The notes beneath the pieces were generated by a model, which was given only the letters and a program-made list of their open reading frames with translations, searched no databases and was not told the DNA's origin. Positions 7,330 through 14,388 of a stretch of 15,262 nucleotides of DNA are shown here, piece after piece. The position numbers were made by a program, and so were the translations under genes. Every line of letters begins with the position of its first letter. Within the stretch, counting starts at the first letter, position 1. The stretch is from DAOTZU01 sp034433995 (GTDB lineage Bacteria > Chloroflexota > Anaerolineae > UBA1429): the NCBI GenBank assembly GCA_034433995.1, contig DAOTZU010000039.1, positions 1-15,262 of the forward strand, written 5' to 3'.

Positions 7330-8558
7330 AGGGCCTCGATGGCCTCGGCCACCACCTCCCAGCTGTAGCTTTGGGCCACCTGCACGGCACGATAGCCCAG
7401 GCGTCGCCGCAAGCATTCGTTGGTCAGCACCAGCTCCAACTTGTCCGCCAGGGCTTTGGGGTCCTTTTCGGGCACCAAGTAGCCCGTCTCGCCATCGCGC
7501 ACGGTGAAGGTCAGCCCGCCCACCCGCGAGGCGATCACGGGGGTGCCGCAGGCCATGGCCTCCAGGGCCACCATGCCAAAGGATTCGTAAAGGGAGGGCA
7601 TGACGCAGGCCACCGCGGCGGAATAGTAATAGGGCAGCGTCTCTTGGGAGCGGGCGCCGAAAAAGATGATCAAATCCTCCAGCCCCAGCTCGCGGCTGAT
7701 CTCCTGGAGGCACTTGACCTCCTCCTGCATCAGCGCCTCCACATGGTTCTCCTGGTCGCCGCCGATGATGGCCAGGCTGAGATCCTGGGCGCGACAGGGC
7801 TTGAGTCGCCGGGTGAGGTCGCACATAGCCTCCAAGAGCACCTTCAGGCCTTTCACCGGATCCAGCCGCCCCACAAAGAGGAACATCCGTCGCCCTTCGG
7901 GCAGGCCGATGTACCGGCGCGCCTCTTCGGGCGGGATGGGGCGAAAGAGCTGCAAGTTCACCCCGCAGGGGATCACCACCACCTTGCTCTCGTCCACACG
8001 GTAAAGGTCCAGCATCTGTTGGCGGTCCAAGGGCGTCGCGGCCACGATGCGTTGGGCAAAATCCATGATCTCTTGTTCCACTTGGGCGCGGTTATCCGCC
8101 TCACGCTGGGCGCTATTGGCGGTTACGCTATCCTTCATCCGGCCCAAGGTGTGGAACATGTGCACCACCGGCACGCCCCAGGCCCGTTGCAGCTCCCGCG
8201 CCACCCAGCCGGAGAGCCAATAATGGCTGTGGATCAGAGCGTACGTCTGGCCCTCGGCCGCGGAAAAATCCAGCACACCCTGGACGAATTCGGGTAGATG
8301 AGGGAATACCGCGCGCCGGTCCATGGCGGCCACAGGTCCGGCGGGCAGGTTGATCACCCGATAGCCGAGGTCGGGATCGGTTTGGATCTTGGCCACCTGG
8401 GGATCCTGGGCGCGGGTAAAGACATCTATCTCCCAGCCCCGCCGAGCCAATTGCCGGGAGAGCTCGCGGACATAGACGTTCATCCCCCCCGTCTCTTTGC
8501 CCCCCAGGGCCGCCAAAGGCGAGGTGTGAACGCTGAGCATGGCGATGCGTTGCACCAC
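7290..8558 (-). CDS. GT4-family glycosyltransferase (GT-B, retaining)
   Basis: 422 aa, complete for the family. The N-terminal acceptor half has GGKETGGMNVYVRELSRQL (19-37) and HSHYWLSGWVA (110-120). The C-terminal donor half has FVGRLDPVKG (228-237; Arg231, Lys236 for the nucleotide-sugar phosphates) and the EX7E motif ESFGMVALE (Glu325, Glu333). The general layout resembles MshA / sucrose-phosphate-synthase-like GT4 enzymes. The donor and acceptor are not identifiable; with FemABX and YvcK nearby, a glycolipid or envelope glycan is plausible (inference). It starts at GTG 8558 or the adjacent GTG 8555, with GAGGT upstream. No promoter is evident between the GAPDH terminator hairpin and the start, so expression may depend on read-through from yvcK-gap. 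It ends inside the convergent femABX gene. Confidence 0.92.
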   Translation of the reverse strand: MVQRIAMLSVHTSPLAALGGKETGGMNVYVRELSRQLARRGWEIDVFTRAQDPQVAKIQTDPDLGYRVINLPAGPVAAMDRRAVFPHLPEFVQGVLDFSAAEGQTYALIHSHYWLSGWVARELQRAWGVPVVHMFHTLGRMKDSVTANSAQREADNRAQVEQEIMDFAQRIVAATPLDRQQMLDLYRVDESKVVVIPCGVNLQLFRPIPPEEARRYIGLPEGRRMFLFVGRLDPVKGLKVLLEAMCDLTRRLKPCRAQDLSLAIIGGDQENHVEALMQEEVKCLQEISRELGLEDLIIFFGARSQETLPYYYSAAVACVMPSLYESFGMVALEAMACGTPVIASRVGGLTFTVRDGETGYLVPEKDPKALADKLELVLTNECLRRRLGYRAVQVAQSYSWEVVAEAIEALYAELGLARPPRR

Positions 8559-8576
8559 AGGCTACCTCACAGTGCA

Positions 8577-8609
8577 AAGGGGATGGGCCAACCCTTGGCC
8601 CATCCCCTT
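8577..8609 (-). terminator. Perfect 15-bp hairpin between GAPDH and the GT4 gene
   Basis: Arms 8577-8591 and 8595-8609 pair perfectly (AAGGGGATGGGCCAA / TTGGCCCATCCCCTT) with a 3-nt loop, 38 nt past the GAPDH stop. On the minus strand it is followed by TGCACTGT, so the T-tail is short. It is likely a partial terminator or mRNA 3'-end stabiliser, limiting transcription into the GT4 gene. Confidence 0.65.
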
Positions 8610-8647
8610 GGAGATTTGCTCACACGCGCTTACTGGGGGCCGGTGAT

Positions 8648-9658
8648 CTACAAGCCCTTCTTGGCGATATAGTTGATCAGATCGGCCACGCGGTTGGAAT
8701 AGCCCCACTCGTTGTCGTACCAGCTCACCACTTTGACCATGTTGCCCAGCACCATGCAGCTATCGGCGTCGATGATGCTGGAGCGGGTGTCGCCGCGGAA
8801 ATCGGAGGAGACCAGGGGCTCGTGGGAGACGCCCAGGATCCCCTTCAAGGGACCAGCGGCGGCGGCGTCAAAGGCGGCGATCAGCTCCTGAAGGGTGCAG
8901 GGCTTTTCCACCTCGGCCACAAAATCCACGATAGAGACCGTGGGCACGGGCACGCGCAGGGCCAGACCATCGAACTTGCCCTTGAGGGAGGGGATGGTCA
9001 GGGCCACGGCCTTGGCCGCGCCGGTGGTGGTGGGCACGATGTTCAAGCAGGCCGCCCGCGCTCGCCGGGGATCTTTGTGGGGGAAATCCACCAGGCGCTG
9101 ATCCTGGGTGTAGGCGTGCACCGTGGTCATCAACCCTTTGACGATGGTCCAATGGTCGTTGACCACCTTGGCCGCCGGCGCCAAGCAGTTGGTGGTGCAG
9201 GAGGCGTTGGAGATGATGTGATGCTTGGCCGGATCGTAAGCCCCCTCGTTCACGCCGATGACGACGGTGATGTCCTCACCCTTGGCCGGCGCGGTGATGA
9301 TGACCTTCTTGGCGCCGCTCTTGAGGTGCGCGGCGGCCTTGCTGGCATCGGTGAAGGCGCCGGAGGATTCGACGACGATGTCTGCGCCCACCTCGCCCCA
9401 GGGGATCTCGGCGGGATCCTTCTTGGTAAAGAACTTGATGGCCTTGCCGTTGACGATCAAGGTATCCGGCGTGGCCTCCACGGTGCCTTTGAAGGTTCCA
9501 TAGATGGAATCGTAGCGCAGCAACAAGGCAAAGTTGTCGGCGGTAAACAGGTCATTGATGGCCACCACTTCGATTTGGTCCGCATAATTCTCCACGATGG
9601 CCTTGAACGCCTGCCGCCCGATGCGACCGAACCCGTTGATACCAATTTTGACTGTCAT
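8648..9658 (-). CDS. gap: Glyceraldehyde-3-phosphate dehydrogenase, type I
   Basis: 336 aa from the ATG at 9658, which has AAAGGAG at ideal spacing; the longer upstream reading frame is rejected. It catalyses the reversible NAD-linked oxidation and phosphorylation of glyceraldehyde-3-phosphate in glycolysis/gluconeogenesis. Seen: the Rossmann start KIGINGFGRIGRQAFK, Asp36 in VVAINDLF (fits NAD preference), catalytic Cys154 in SNASCTTNCLAP, His181 in TTVHAYTQDQ, the PTTTGAAKAV loop (209-218) and WYDNEWGYSNRV (313-324). It lies 51 nt downstream of yvcK in the same direction with no clear promoter between, so co-transcription is likely. A hairpin terminator follows. Confidence 0.98.
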   Translation of the reverse strand: MTVKIGINGFGRIGRQAFKAIVENYADQIEVVAINDLFTADNFALLLRYDSIYGTFKGTVEATPDTLIVNGKAIKFFTKKDPAEIPWGEVGADIVVESSGAFTDASKAAAHLKSGAKKVIITAPAKGEDITVVIGVNEGAYDPAKHHIISNASCTTNCLAPAAKVVNDHWTIVKGLMTTVHAYTQDQRLVDFPHKDPRRARAACLNIVPTTTGAAKAVALTIPSLKGKFDGLALRVPVPTVSIVDFVAEVEKPCTLQELIAAFDAAAAGPLKGILGVSHEPLVSSDFRGDTRSSIIDADSCMVLGNMVKVVSWYDNEWGYSNRVADLINYIAKKGL

Positions 9659-9709
9659 GATGCACTCCTTTCGTGATGCAATACCTAGTCTTGCCGGCCA
9701 CAAAATACC

Positions 9710-11002
9710 CTAAAAGGCTTGTTGCCTGTGGACCTCATAGATTTGTTGCAGCGCCTTGGCCAGCTTGTCGGGCTCGTGGCGCCAGGGAAGCTGGGGATCC
9801 ACCAGATCGCCCAGGACCAAGCGGCAACCATCAGCACAAACGAACTCGGGCGGCACCAGGGTGCTGCCGGAGGCGCCGGGCAGGGCGTAGGACATGTTGT
9901 GGTTCGCCAACACCACATGGCAAAAGCCCGGCCCCAGATGCGTGCTCAGGGCGTGGTAATGGTCGCCCACAGTGTAGCCATCCGTCTCGCCGGGTTGGGT
10001 GGCCACATTGCACACATACACCTTGATGGCCCCCGAAGCCCGGATCGCCTCGCTAATATCCCGCACCAACAAGTTGGGCAGGACGCTGGTGTAAAGGCTG
10101 CCCGGCCCCAGGACGATCATCTCGGCCTGCAAGATCGCCTTGATCGCTTCAGGATAGCCCCGCGCGTCGCTGGGCTGCAGATAGACCCGTTCCACGATCC
10201 CCCTGGCCGCCGCGATCTGCGCTTGGCCATAGACCAAACGCGGCTCTTGTTCGGGGTGCGCCCGGTCGCGCACCTCGGCGCAAAGGACCACGTTTTCCAA
10301 GCAGGAAGGGATGATCTTCCCCTGGACGGCCAAAACGCGGTTCGCCTGGGTGATGGCCCGCTCAAAGCTCCCCGTGACCCCGGCCAGCGCGGCGATGAAC
10401 AGGTTGCCGAAGGCGTGACCATCCAGGCCGGCCCCGCGCCCGAAGCGATATTGGAGCAGCTGGGCCATCAGCGGCTCGGCCTCGGCTAAGGAGGCGAGGC
10501 AATCGCGCAAATCGCCGGGCGGCAAAAGGCCCAGTTCGCGGCGGAGCACGCCGGAGCTTCCGCCATCATCGGCCACCGTAACGATGGCCACCAAGTTCGG
10601 GGTATAATGTTTGAGCCCCCTGAGCAGGGTGGAAAGGCCGTGCCCGCCCCCCAAGGCCACGATCCTCGGCCCTTGGGGCGCTTGGGCGGCCGTGGCCGGC
10701 AGCGAGCGCGTTTCCTTGGGTTGGGGCAGCAACAAGATGGATTTTAAAGAGCGTACCAAGCGATACAGCGCCAAGAGCGTGACCGCCGCTCCCGCGGCCA
10801 GGAAGAGCACAGCCCGGGCCCAGCGGGGGATGAATTGCAACGTCAGATAGTAAAATGCCGCGGGCAAGGGCTGCTGGCGATAGATGGCCACCAAGACAAA
10901 GGCCAGGCCGAGGCTTGCGGAGGTCAGCCCCACCAGGAGCAAGAGCAACCACCGCTTCACTCCGATGCCTGGGCAGAGCCACTTGCGCCAAGACCGCAGC
11001 AC
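9710..11002 (-). CDS. yvcK: YvcK/CofD-like protein with two N-terminal membrane helices
   Basis: 430 aa. The C-terminal part (about 112-425) is the YvcK/CofD-like family: GPRIVALGGGHGLSTLLRGL (111-130), TVADDGGSSGVLR (142-154), PPGDLRDCL (161-169), GHAFGNLFIAAL (195-206), LGPGSLYTSVLPNLL (298-312) and NVATQPGETDGY (332-343). In Firmicutes and Actinobacteria YvcK binds UDP-sugars and is needed for normal peptidoglycan synthesis and for growth on gluconeogenic carbon sources. Here two hydrophobic segments (about 18-40 and 64-81) precede the domain, so the protein is probably membrane-anchored with the domain in the cytoplasm. Start: GTG at 11002 with GAGGAG at SD distance and a strong promoter just upstream. 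The neighbouring gap gene fits a link to carbon flux. Confidence 0.92.
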   Translation of the reverse strand: MLRSWRKWLCPGIGVKRWLLLLLVGLTSASLGLAFVLVAIYRQQPLPAAFYYLTLQFIPRWARAVLFLAAGAAVTLLALYRLVRSLKSILLLPQPKETRSLPATAAQAPQGPRIVALGGGHGLSTLLRGLKHYTPNLVAIVTVADDGGSSGVLRRELGLLPPGDLRDCLASLAEAEPLMAQLLQYRFGRGAGLDGHAFGNLFIAALAGVTGSFERAITQANRVLAVQGKIIPSCLENVVLCAEVRDRAHPEQEPRLVYGQAQIAAARGIVERVYLQPSDARGYPEAIKAILQAEMIVLGPGSLYTSVLPNLLVRDISEAIRASGAIKVYVCNVATQPGETDGYTVGDHYHALSTHLGPGFCHVVLANHNMSYALPGASGSTLVPPEFVCADGCRLVLGDLVDPQLPWRHEPDKLAKALQQIYEVHRQQAF

Positions 11003-11028
11003 AGGTTCGCTCCTCAGCGGCTGGGGCT

Positions 11029-11057
11029 AGTATAGCCGATATTGGGCCGCACGTCAA
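11029..11057 (-). promoter_or_regulatory. Predicted sigma-A promoter of yvcK-gap
   Basis: Minus-strand TTGACG (11057-11052), 17-nt spacer, TATACT (11034-11029). Transcription would start near 11022, about 20 nt before the GTG start of yvcK. It is the clearest minus-strand promoter in the window. Confidence 0.72.
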
Positions 11058-11070
11058 AGCATAACCCGAA

Positions 11071-11106
11071 AGACCTGTCAGGTCTGCCCGGAAATGCGGG
11101 CAGACC
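11071..11106 (-). terminator. Two overlapping, mutually exclusive hairpins after the RACo-like gene
   Basis: A 10-bp stem (11081-11090 with 11097-11106, GGTCTGCCCG/CGGGCAGACC, 6-nt loop) shares bases 11081-11085 with a second hairpin (11071-11076 with 11080-11085, AGACCT/AGGTCT, 3-nt loop). On the minus strand the second is followed by TTCGGGTT. They lie between the RACo-like stop (11121) and the yvcK promoter, so they probably end the methyltransferase-RACo transcript; only one of the two can form at a time. Confidence 0.55.
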
Positions 11107-11120
11107 CCGCCGGTCGGGCA

Positions 11121-12950
11121 TTAGAACACCATGGCGGCGGCAAATTCCTCTTGAAAATCTGGCCGGCCGGAGAGCTCCAGATATTCCACATGCTTGACCA
11201 GCTCGGCGGCCTCTCGGCGGGCCGCTGCCGAAAGGAGGGCCATCTTGGCCCCTGAGCCGGCCGCGTTCCCCAAGGGCACGATCTCGGCATGCGGGAAACG
11301 GGGCATGAGGCCGATGGTCAGGGCGCTCTCCGGGCGAATATAGTTGCCGAACGCCCCCGCCAAATAGATCCGGCGCACATCCTCCACGCCGATGCCCAAC
11401 TCCTTCATCAGGATCTGGATGCCGGCGCGGATGGCCCCTTTGGCCAGTTGCAGCTCGCGCACGTCCCGTTGGGTCATTTGAATGGGCCTGCCGCCGGCGC
11501 CTTCATCGGCCGTGACCAGCTCAAAGATGCGGCAACGGCCGCTCTGGCCGATGCAACGGGCCAGGTATTTGCCGTTGCTGCGCAGGGATTTGCCTCCCTG
11601 CATCATCCCCGTGGGGTCAATAATCCCCACCCGCAACAGCTCGGCCACCAAATCCACCAGGCCCGAGCCGCAGATGCCTCGTGGGGCAACCTCGCCGATG
11701 GTGTGCCAATGAATCTCGCCGTTATCGATGTGCACCCGGTCGATGGCCCCATCGGCGGCGCGCATGCCGCAGCTCAACTGCGCCCCCTCAAAGGCCGGCC
11801 CGGCCGCCGTGGAGCAGGTGATCAACCGTTGGCGGGAGCCGAGGGCCATCTCGCCGTTGGTGCCGATGTCGATGGCCAAGGCGATCTCGTCCTGGGTGTG
11901 CATGCCGGAGGCCAAGATGACCCCCACCGTATCGGCCCCCACCCAGCCGGCGATGTTGGGCAACACCCACACATGGGCATCCGGATAGATGGCCAGATCC
12001 AATGCCTCGGCCCGGACCTGCAGGATGTCGGTGACCACGGGCACATAGGGCGAGCGGGCCAGGGCCGCCGGGCTGATGCCCAAAAAGAGGTGGTGCATGG
12101 TGGTGTTGCCCACCACCGTCATCCCCAGGATATCCTCGGTGTGGGTGCCGCTGGTTTTGGTGGTCTCGGCGATGATTTTGTTCATCGCTTGGATGACCTC
12201 GCGCTGGAGGGTTTGGAGGCCCGTGGCCTCGCGGGTGGAATATTCGATGCGCGAGACCACGTCATCCCCATAACGCGTTTGCGGGTTGAGCAAGGAGGAG
12301 ACGGCCAGTTGCTCGCCGGTTTCCAGGTCCAAGAGGTAGCCCACCACCGTGGTGGTGCCGATATCAAAGGCGATCCCCAGAAGGCGCGCCGGCCCTTGGC
12401 CGGGCTCCACGCGCACGATCTCACCATCCACCGCCAGGAGCGTGATATGGCCTCCTTGGGCGCGCAGCGCGCCGGGCAGTTGCCGCAGCGCCCGCAGGGT
12501 GAGCTTGAGCTCATCCTGGTGCTGTTCCCGCCACACGCGGGCCACGTTCTCTAGGTCAGGGGTTTGCTCGGCCAGGGTCGTCTCGGGCACGTGCAGGGTA
12601 TAGCGCCGCACCCACGGCTCCCAGGGTACCTCCCGCTGCGTCCCCTCGGCCAGGATGCTCACCCTAGAGATGCGCGATTCCTCCGGGACCACCACCTCCA
12701 CATCTCCCTCGATAATCGCCTGGCAGGCCAAACGGTACCCTTGGGCCAGAGCCTCGGCGCTCAGCTTGCGCAGCTCTTGGCTATTGGGGGCGCTCAGAGC
12801 GCCCGAGGCGATGACCTTGCATTTGCCGCAGGTGCCCTTGCCCCCGCAGACGCTCTCGATCTCTACGCCGGCGGCGATGGCCGCCTCCAACAAAGTCTTG
12901 CCCGCCTCTGCCTGGGTGGTGACGCCGAAAGGTTCGAACCGGATCTTCAT
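11121..12950 (-). CDS. RACo-like ferredoxin + ASKHA ATPase (corrinoid-protein activator family)
   Basis: 609 aa. The N-terminal [2Fe-2S] ferredoxin domain (1-90) has Cys35, Cys41, Cys44 and Cys76 in VCGGKGTCGKC and RLACQA. A linker (about 95-185) leads to an ASKHA (actin/Hsp70-fold) ATPase: GIAFDIGTTTVVGYLLDLETG (192-212), NPQTRYGDDVVSRIEY (222-237), GNTTMHHLFLG (281-291), AIDIGTNGEMALG (359-371), CSTAAGPAFEGA (379-390), GICGSGLVDL (425-434), IYLAGAFGNYI (528-538). RACo and relatives use ATP to reductively reactivate Co(II) in corrinoid methyl-transfer proteins. No corrinoid protein or corrinoid-dependent methyltransferase is in the window, so the client is unknown. GAGGG precedes the ATG. 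The gene starts 35 nt after the stop of the methyltransferase gene and is probably its operon partner. A shared function is inference only. Confidence 0.9.
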   Translation of the reverse strand: MKIRFEPFGVTTQAEAGKTLLEAAIAAGVEIESVCGGKGTCGKCKVIASGALSAPNSQELRKLSAEALAQGYRLACQAIIEGDVEVVVPEESRISRVSILAEGTQREVPWEPWVRRYTLHVPETTLAEQTPDLENVARVWREQHQDELKLTLRALRQLPGALRAQGGHITLLAVDGEIVRVEPGQGPARLLGIAFDIGTTTVVGYLLDLETGEQLAVSSLLNPQTRYGDDVVSRIEYSTREATGLQTLQREVIQAMNKIIAETTKTSGTHTEDILGMTVVGNTTMHHLFLGISPAALARSPYVPVVTDILQVRAEALDLAIYPDAHVWVLPNIAGWVGADTVGVILASGMHTQDEIALAIDIGTNGEMALGSRQRLITCSTAAGPAFEGAQLSCGMRAADGAIDRVHIDNGEIHWHTIGEVAPRGICGSGLVDLVAELLRVGIIDPTGMMQGGKSLRSNGKYLARCIGQSGRCRIFELVTADEGAGGRPIQMTQRDVRELQLAKGAIRAGIQILMKELGIGVEDVRRIYLAGAFGNYIRPESALTIGLMPRFPHAEIVPLGNAAGSGAKMALLSAAARREAAELVKHVEYLELSGRPDFQEEFAAAMVF

Positions 12951-12985
12951 TGTGTTTTCCCTCGGAATGGCAAGTTTGTTCAGGG

Positions 12986-13714
12986 CTACCCCTGCTTTTC
13001 AAAGACGATGACATGCGATAACCCCAGGCTTTGCAGCGGGGTCTTTTCCAAGGCATAGGTGATACGTTGGAGGAAACGCCCCAGGGCTGGCCGTGTTGCC
13101 AGGATGTTATCATAGCCGGCAAAGATGCAGCGGTAGCTCACCAACCGGCCCGGCAACCCCGCCAGCAGCTCCTCCAGCGCGCGCCGCGTGTAGGCTCGCA
13201 CATGGGGGCAGAGCTTGTTGCGCCAGGGCGTGGGCAAATAGTTCACCAAAGGGATATTGCCGAAATGATATTGCCCGCGCCAATAGCAGCCGTGGGTTTC
13301 AAAGGGATACCACCGGTTGGGCACAAAGATCACCATGCGCCCTCCCGGCTTGAGCACCCGATGGGCTTCCCGCGCCGCGGCATGGTCATCGGGGACGTGC
13401 TCCAAGATCTCATGGAGCAGGACCAGGTCAAAGAAATTATCTGGGAAGGGCAATATCTCGGCGGAGGCTTGTTGGATGTTGGGCAGAGTTTGGCTCGCCT
13501 CGGCCACGCGCTCGGGATCGATATCCACGCCATAGACTTCTGGGGTGAAATCGCGAAAGCGCCGGACGTACAAGCCCAGGCCGCAGCCCACATCCAAAAT
13601 CCGCTTCCCCTCCAAGGGCATCTGTTGGCGGATCATGCTGAAACGGCGCTCTTGCCCCGCCCGCCAGACATAGCTGGGGTGCCCGAGATAGATCGCTTTC
13701 TCGTCCGTGTTCAT
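12986..13714 (-). CDS. Class I SAM-dependent methyltransferase (Methyltransf_11 type)
   Basis: 242 aa with a Rossmann methyltransferase core: motif I ILDVGCGLGLY (39-49), acidic Asp64 in YGVDIDPERV at the end of strand 2, SAEILPFPDNFFDLVLLHEILEHVPD (85-109) spanning motifs II/III, and HRVLKPGGRMVIFVPN (118-133). The C-terminal 100 residues are rich in aromatic residues (HGCYWRGQYHFGNIPLVNYLPTPWR region) and probably determine the substrate. Such proteins methylate small molecules, quinones or lipids; no DNA-methylase motif is present. GGAGG precedes the ATG. The promoter is divergent from that of the HNH gene, and the RACo-like gene follows after 35 nt. The substrate is not known. Confidence 0.9.
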   Translation of the reverse strand: MNTDEKAIYLGHPSYVWRAGQERRFSMIRQQMPLEGKRILDVGCGLGLYVRRFRDFTPEVYGVDIDPERVAEASQTLPNIQQASAEILPFPDNFFDLVLLHEILEHVPDDHAAAREAHRVLKPGGRMVIFVPNRWYPFETHGCYWRGQYHFGNIPLVNYLPTPWRNKLCPHVRAYTRRALEELLAGLPGRLVSYRCIFAGYDNILATRPALGRFLQRITYALEKTPLQSLGLSHVIVFEKQG

Positions 13715-13732
13715 GCGGCCCTCCGAAACACC

Positions 13733-13761
13733 ATCTTACTATCGAGGGCGCGAAGATGCAA
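13733..13761 (-). promoter_or_regulatory. Predicted promoter of the methyltransferase-RACo operon
   Basis: Minus-strand TTGCAT (13761-13756), 17-nt spacer, TAAGAT (13738-13733). Transcription would start near 13726, about 12 nt before the ATG, so the GGAGG would be close to the mRNA 5' end. The -35 lies 8 nt from the -35 of the opposing HNH promoter. Confidence 0.5.
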
Positions 13762-13769
13762 ATCTATTA

Positions 13770-13798
13770 TTGACACAGGCTCGCCTTGATGCTATCAT
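13770..13798 (+). promoter_or_regulatory. Near-consensus sigma-A promoter of the HNH gene
   Basis: TTGACA (consensus, 13770-13775), 17-nt spacer, TATCAT (13793-13798). Transcription would start near 13805, about 47 nt before the ATG at 13852. It is the best match to the -35 consensus in the window, which is striking for a stand-alone nuclease gene. Confidence 0.75.
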
Positions 13799-13851
13799 TT
13801 TGTACGTTGATGGATATGTTCCAGCCCTTGACCAAGGGAGGGGCGGGAAGG

Positions 13852-14388
13852 ATGAGCGCTGTTCTGGTCCTCAATGCAACCTATGAGCCGCTCAGTGTGG
13901 TCAGCGTGCGCCGGGCCGTCGTCCTTTTGCTCAAGGACAAGGCCGAGATCTTGGAGGCCACCGATGAGCGCATCCGCGCCGCGGGGCTCTCCCTGCCTGT
14001 GCCGCTGGTGATCCGGCTGGTCTATTATGTGCGGGTGCCGCACAAGATGACCATCCCGCTTTCGCGGCGCACGGTGTTGCTGCGGGATAATTACACCTGC
14101 CAATATTGCGGCAGCCAGCCGCCCAAGTCGGCCTTGACCATTGACCATGTGGTGCCCAAGGTGCGAGGTGGCGCCACCACGTGGGAGAACGTGGTCTGCG
14201 CCTGCAAAGCGTGCAACCTGCGCAAGGGCTCGCGCACTCCGGAGGAGGCCAACATGCGCCTGCGCACCCGGCCGGAGCGTCCGCGCTATCTGGCCTTGGT
14301 GCTCTTGGCCCAGGCGAACATCCACGAAGCCTGGCACAAGTACATCCCGGAGGGGATTTCCCCGGTCCTCAATGCCCTCGCACCGTAA
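13852..14388 (+). CDS. Stand-alone HNH endonuclease
   Basis: 178 aa. The N-terminal half begins MSAVLVLNATYEPLSVVSVR, a typical start for this family of stand-alone bacterial HNH proteins, which supports the ATG at 13852 (GGGAGGGG lies 10-20 nt upstream). Upstream in-frame ATGs at 13786 and 13810 are rejected: the first is before the predicted transcript start and the second lacks an SD. The HNH domain has zinc pairs Cys83/Cys86 (CQYC) and Cys118/Cys121 (CKAC), the catalytic-type Asp98-His99 in LTIDHVVPK, Asn113 in WENVV, and Asn122/Lys125. It should be a metal-dependent nuclease; its biological role is unknown. No methylase or homing-element context is seen. The last 20 nt overlap the convergent gene at the right edge. 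Confidence 0.92.
   Translation: MSAVLVLNATYEPLSVVSVRRAVVLLLKDKAEILEATDERIRAAGLSLPVPLVIRLVYYVRVPHKMTIPLSRRTVLLRDNYTCQYCGSQPPKSALTIDHVVPKVRGGATTWENVVCACKACNLRKGSRTPEEANMRLRTRPERPRYLALVLLAQANIHEAWHKYIPEGISPVLNALAP

Noticed and set aside
7011..8297. 428-codon plus-strand open frame
   Set aside because: It is antisense to the GT4 gene and out of frame with femABX. The GT4 frame has clear family motifs; the plus frame is His/Gly/Ala-rich without any domain, as expected of GC-rich shadows.
8822..9676. 284-codon plus-strand open frame
   Set aside because: Antisense shadow of GAPDH, which is certain.
11289..12554. 421-codon plus-strand open frame
   Set aside because: Antisense to the RACo-like gene, whose ferredoxin and ASKHA motifs are unambiguous. 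The plus frame is low-complexity and has no motif.
12986..14388. Methyltransferase plus HNH nuclease as a restriction-modification pair
   Set aside because: The methyltransferase is a small-molecule type with no DNA-methylase motif, the genes are divergent with separate promoters, and the methyltransferase is linked to the RACo-like gene instead.
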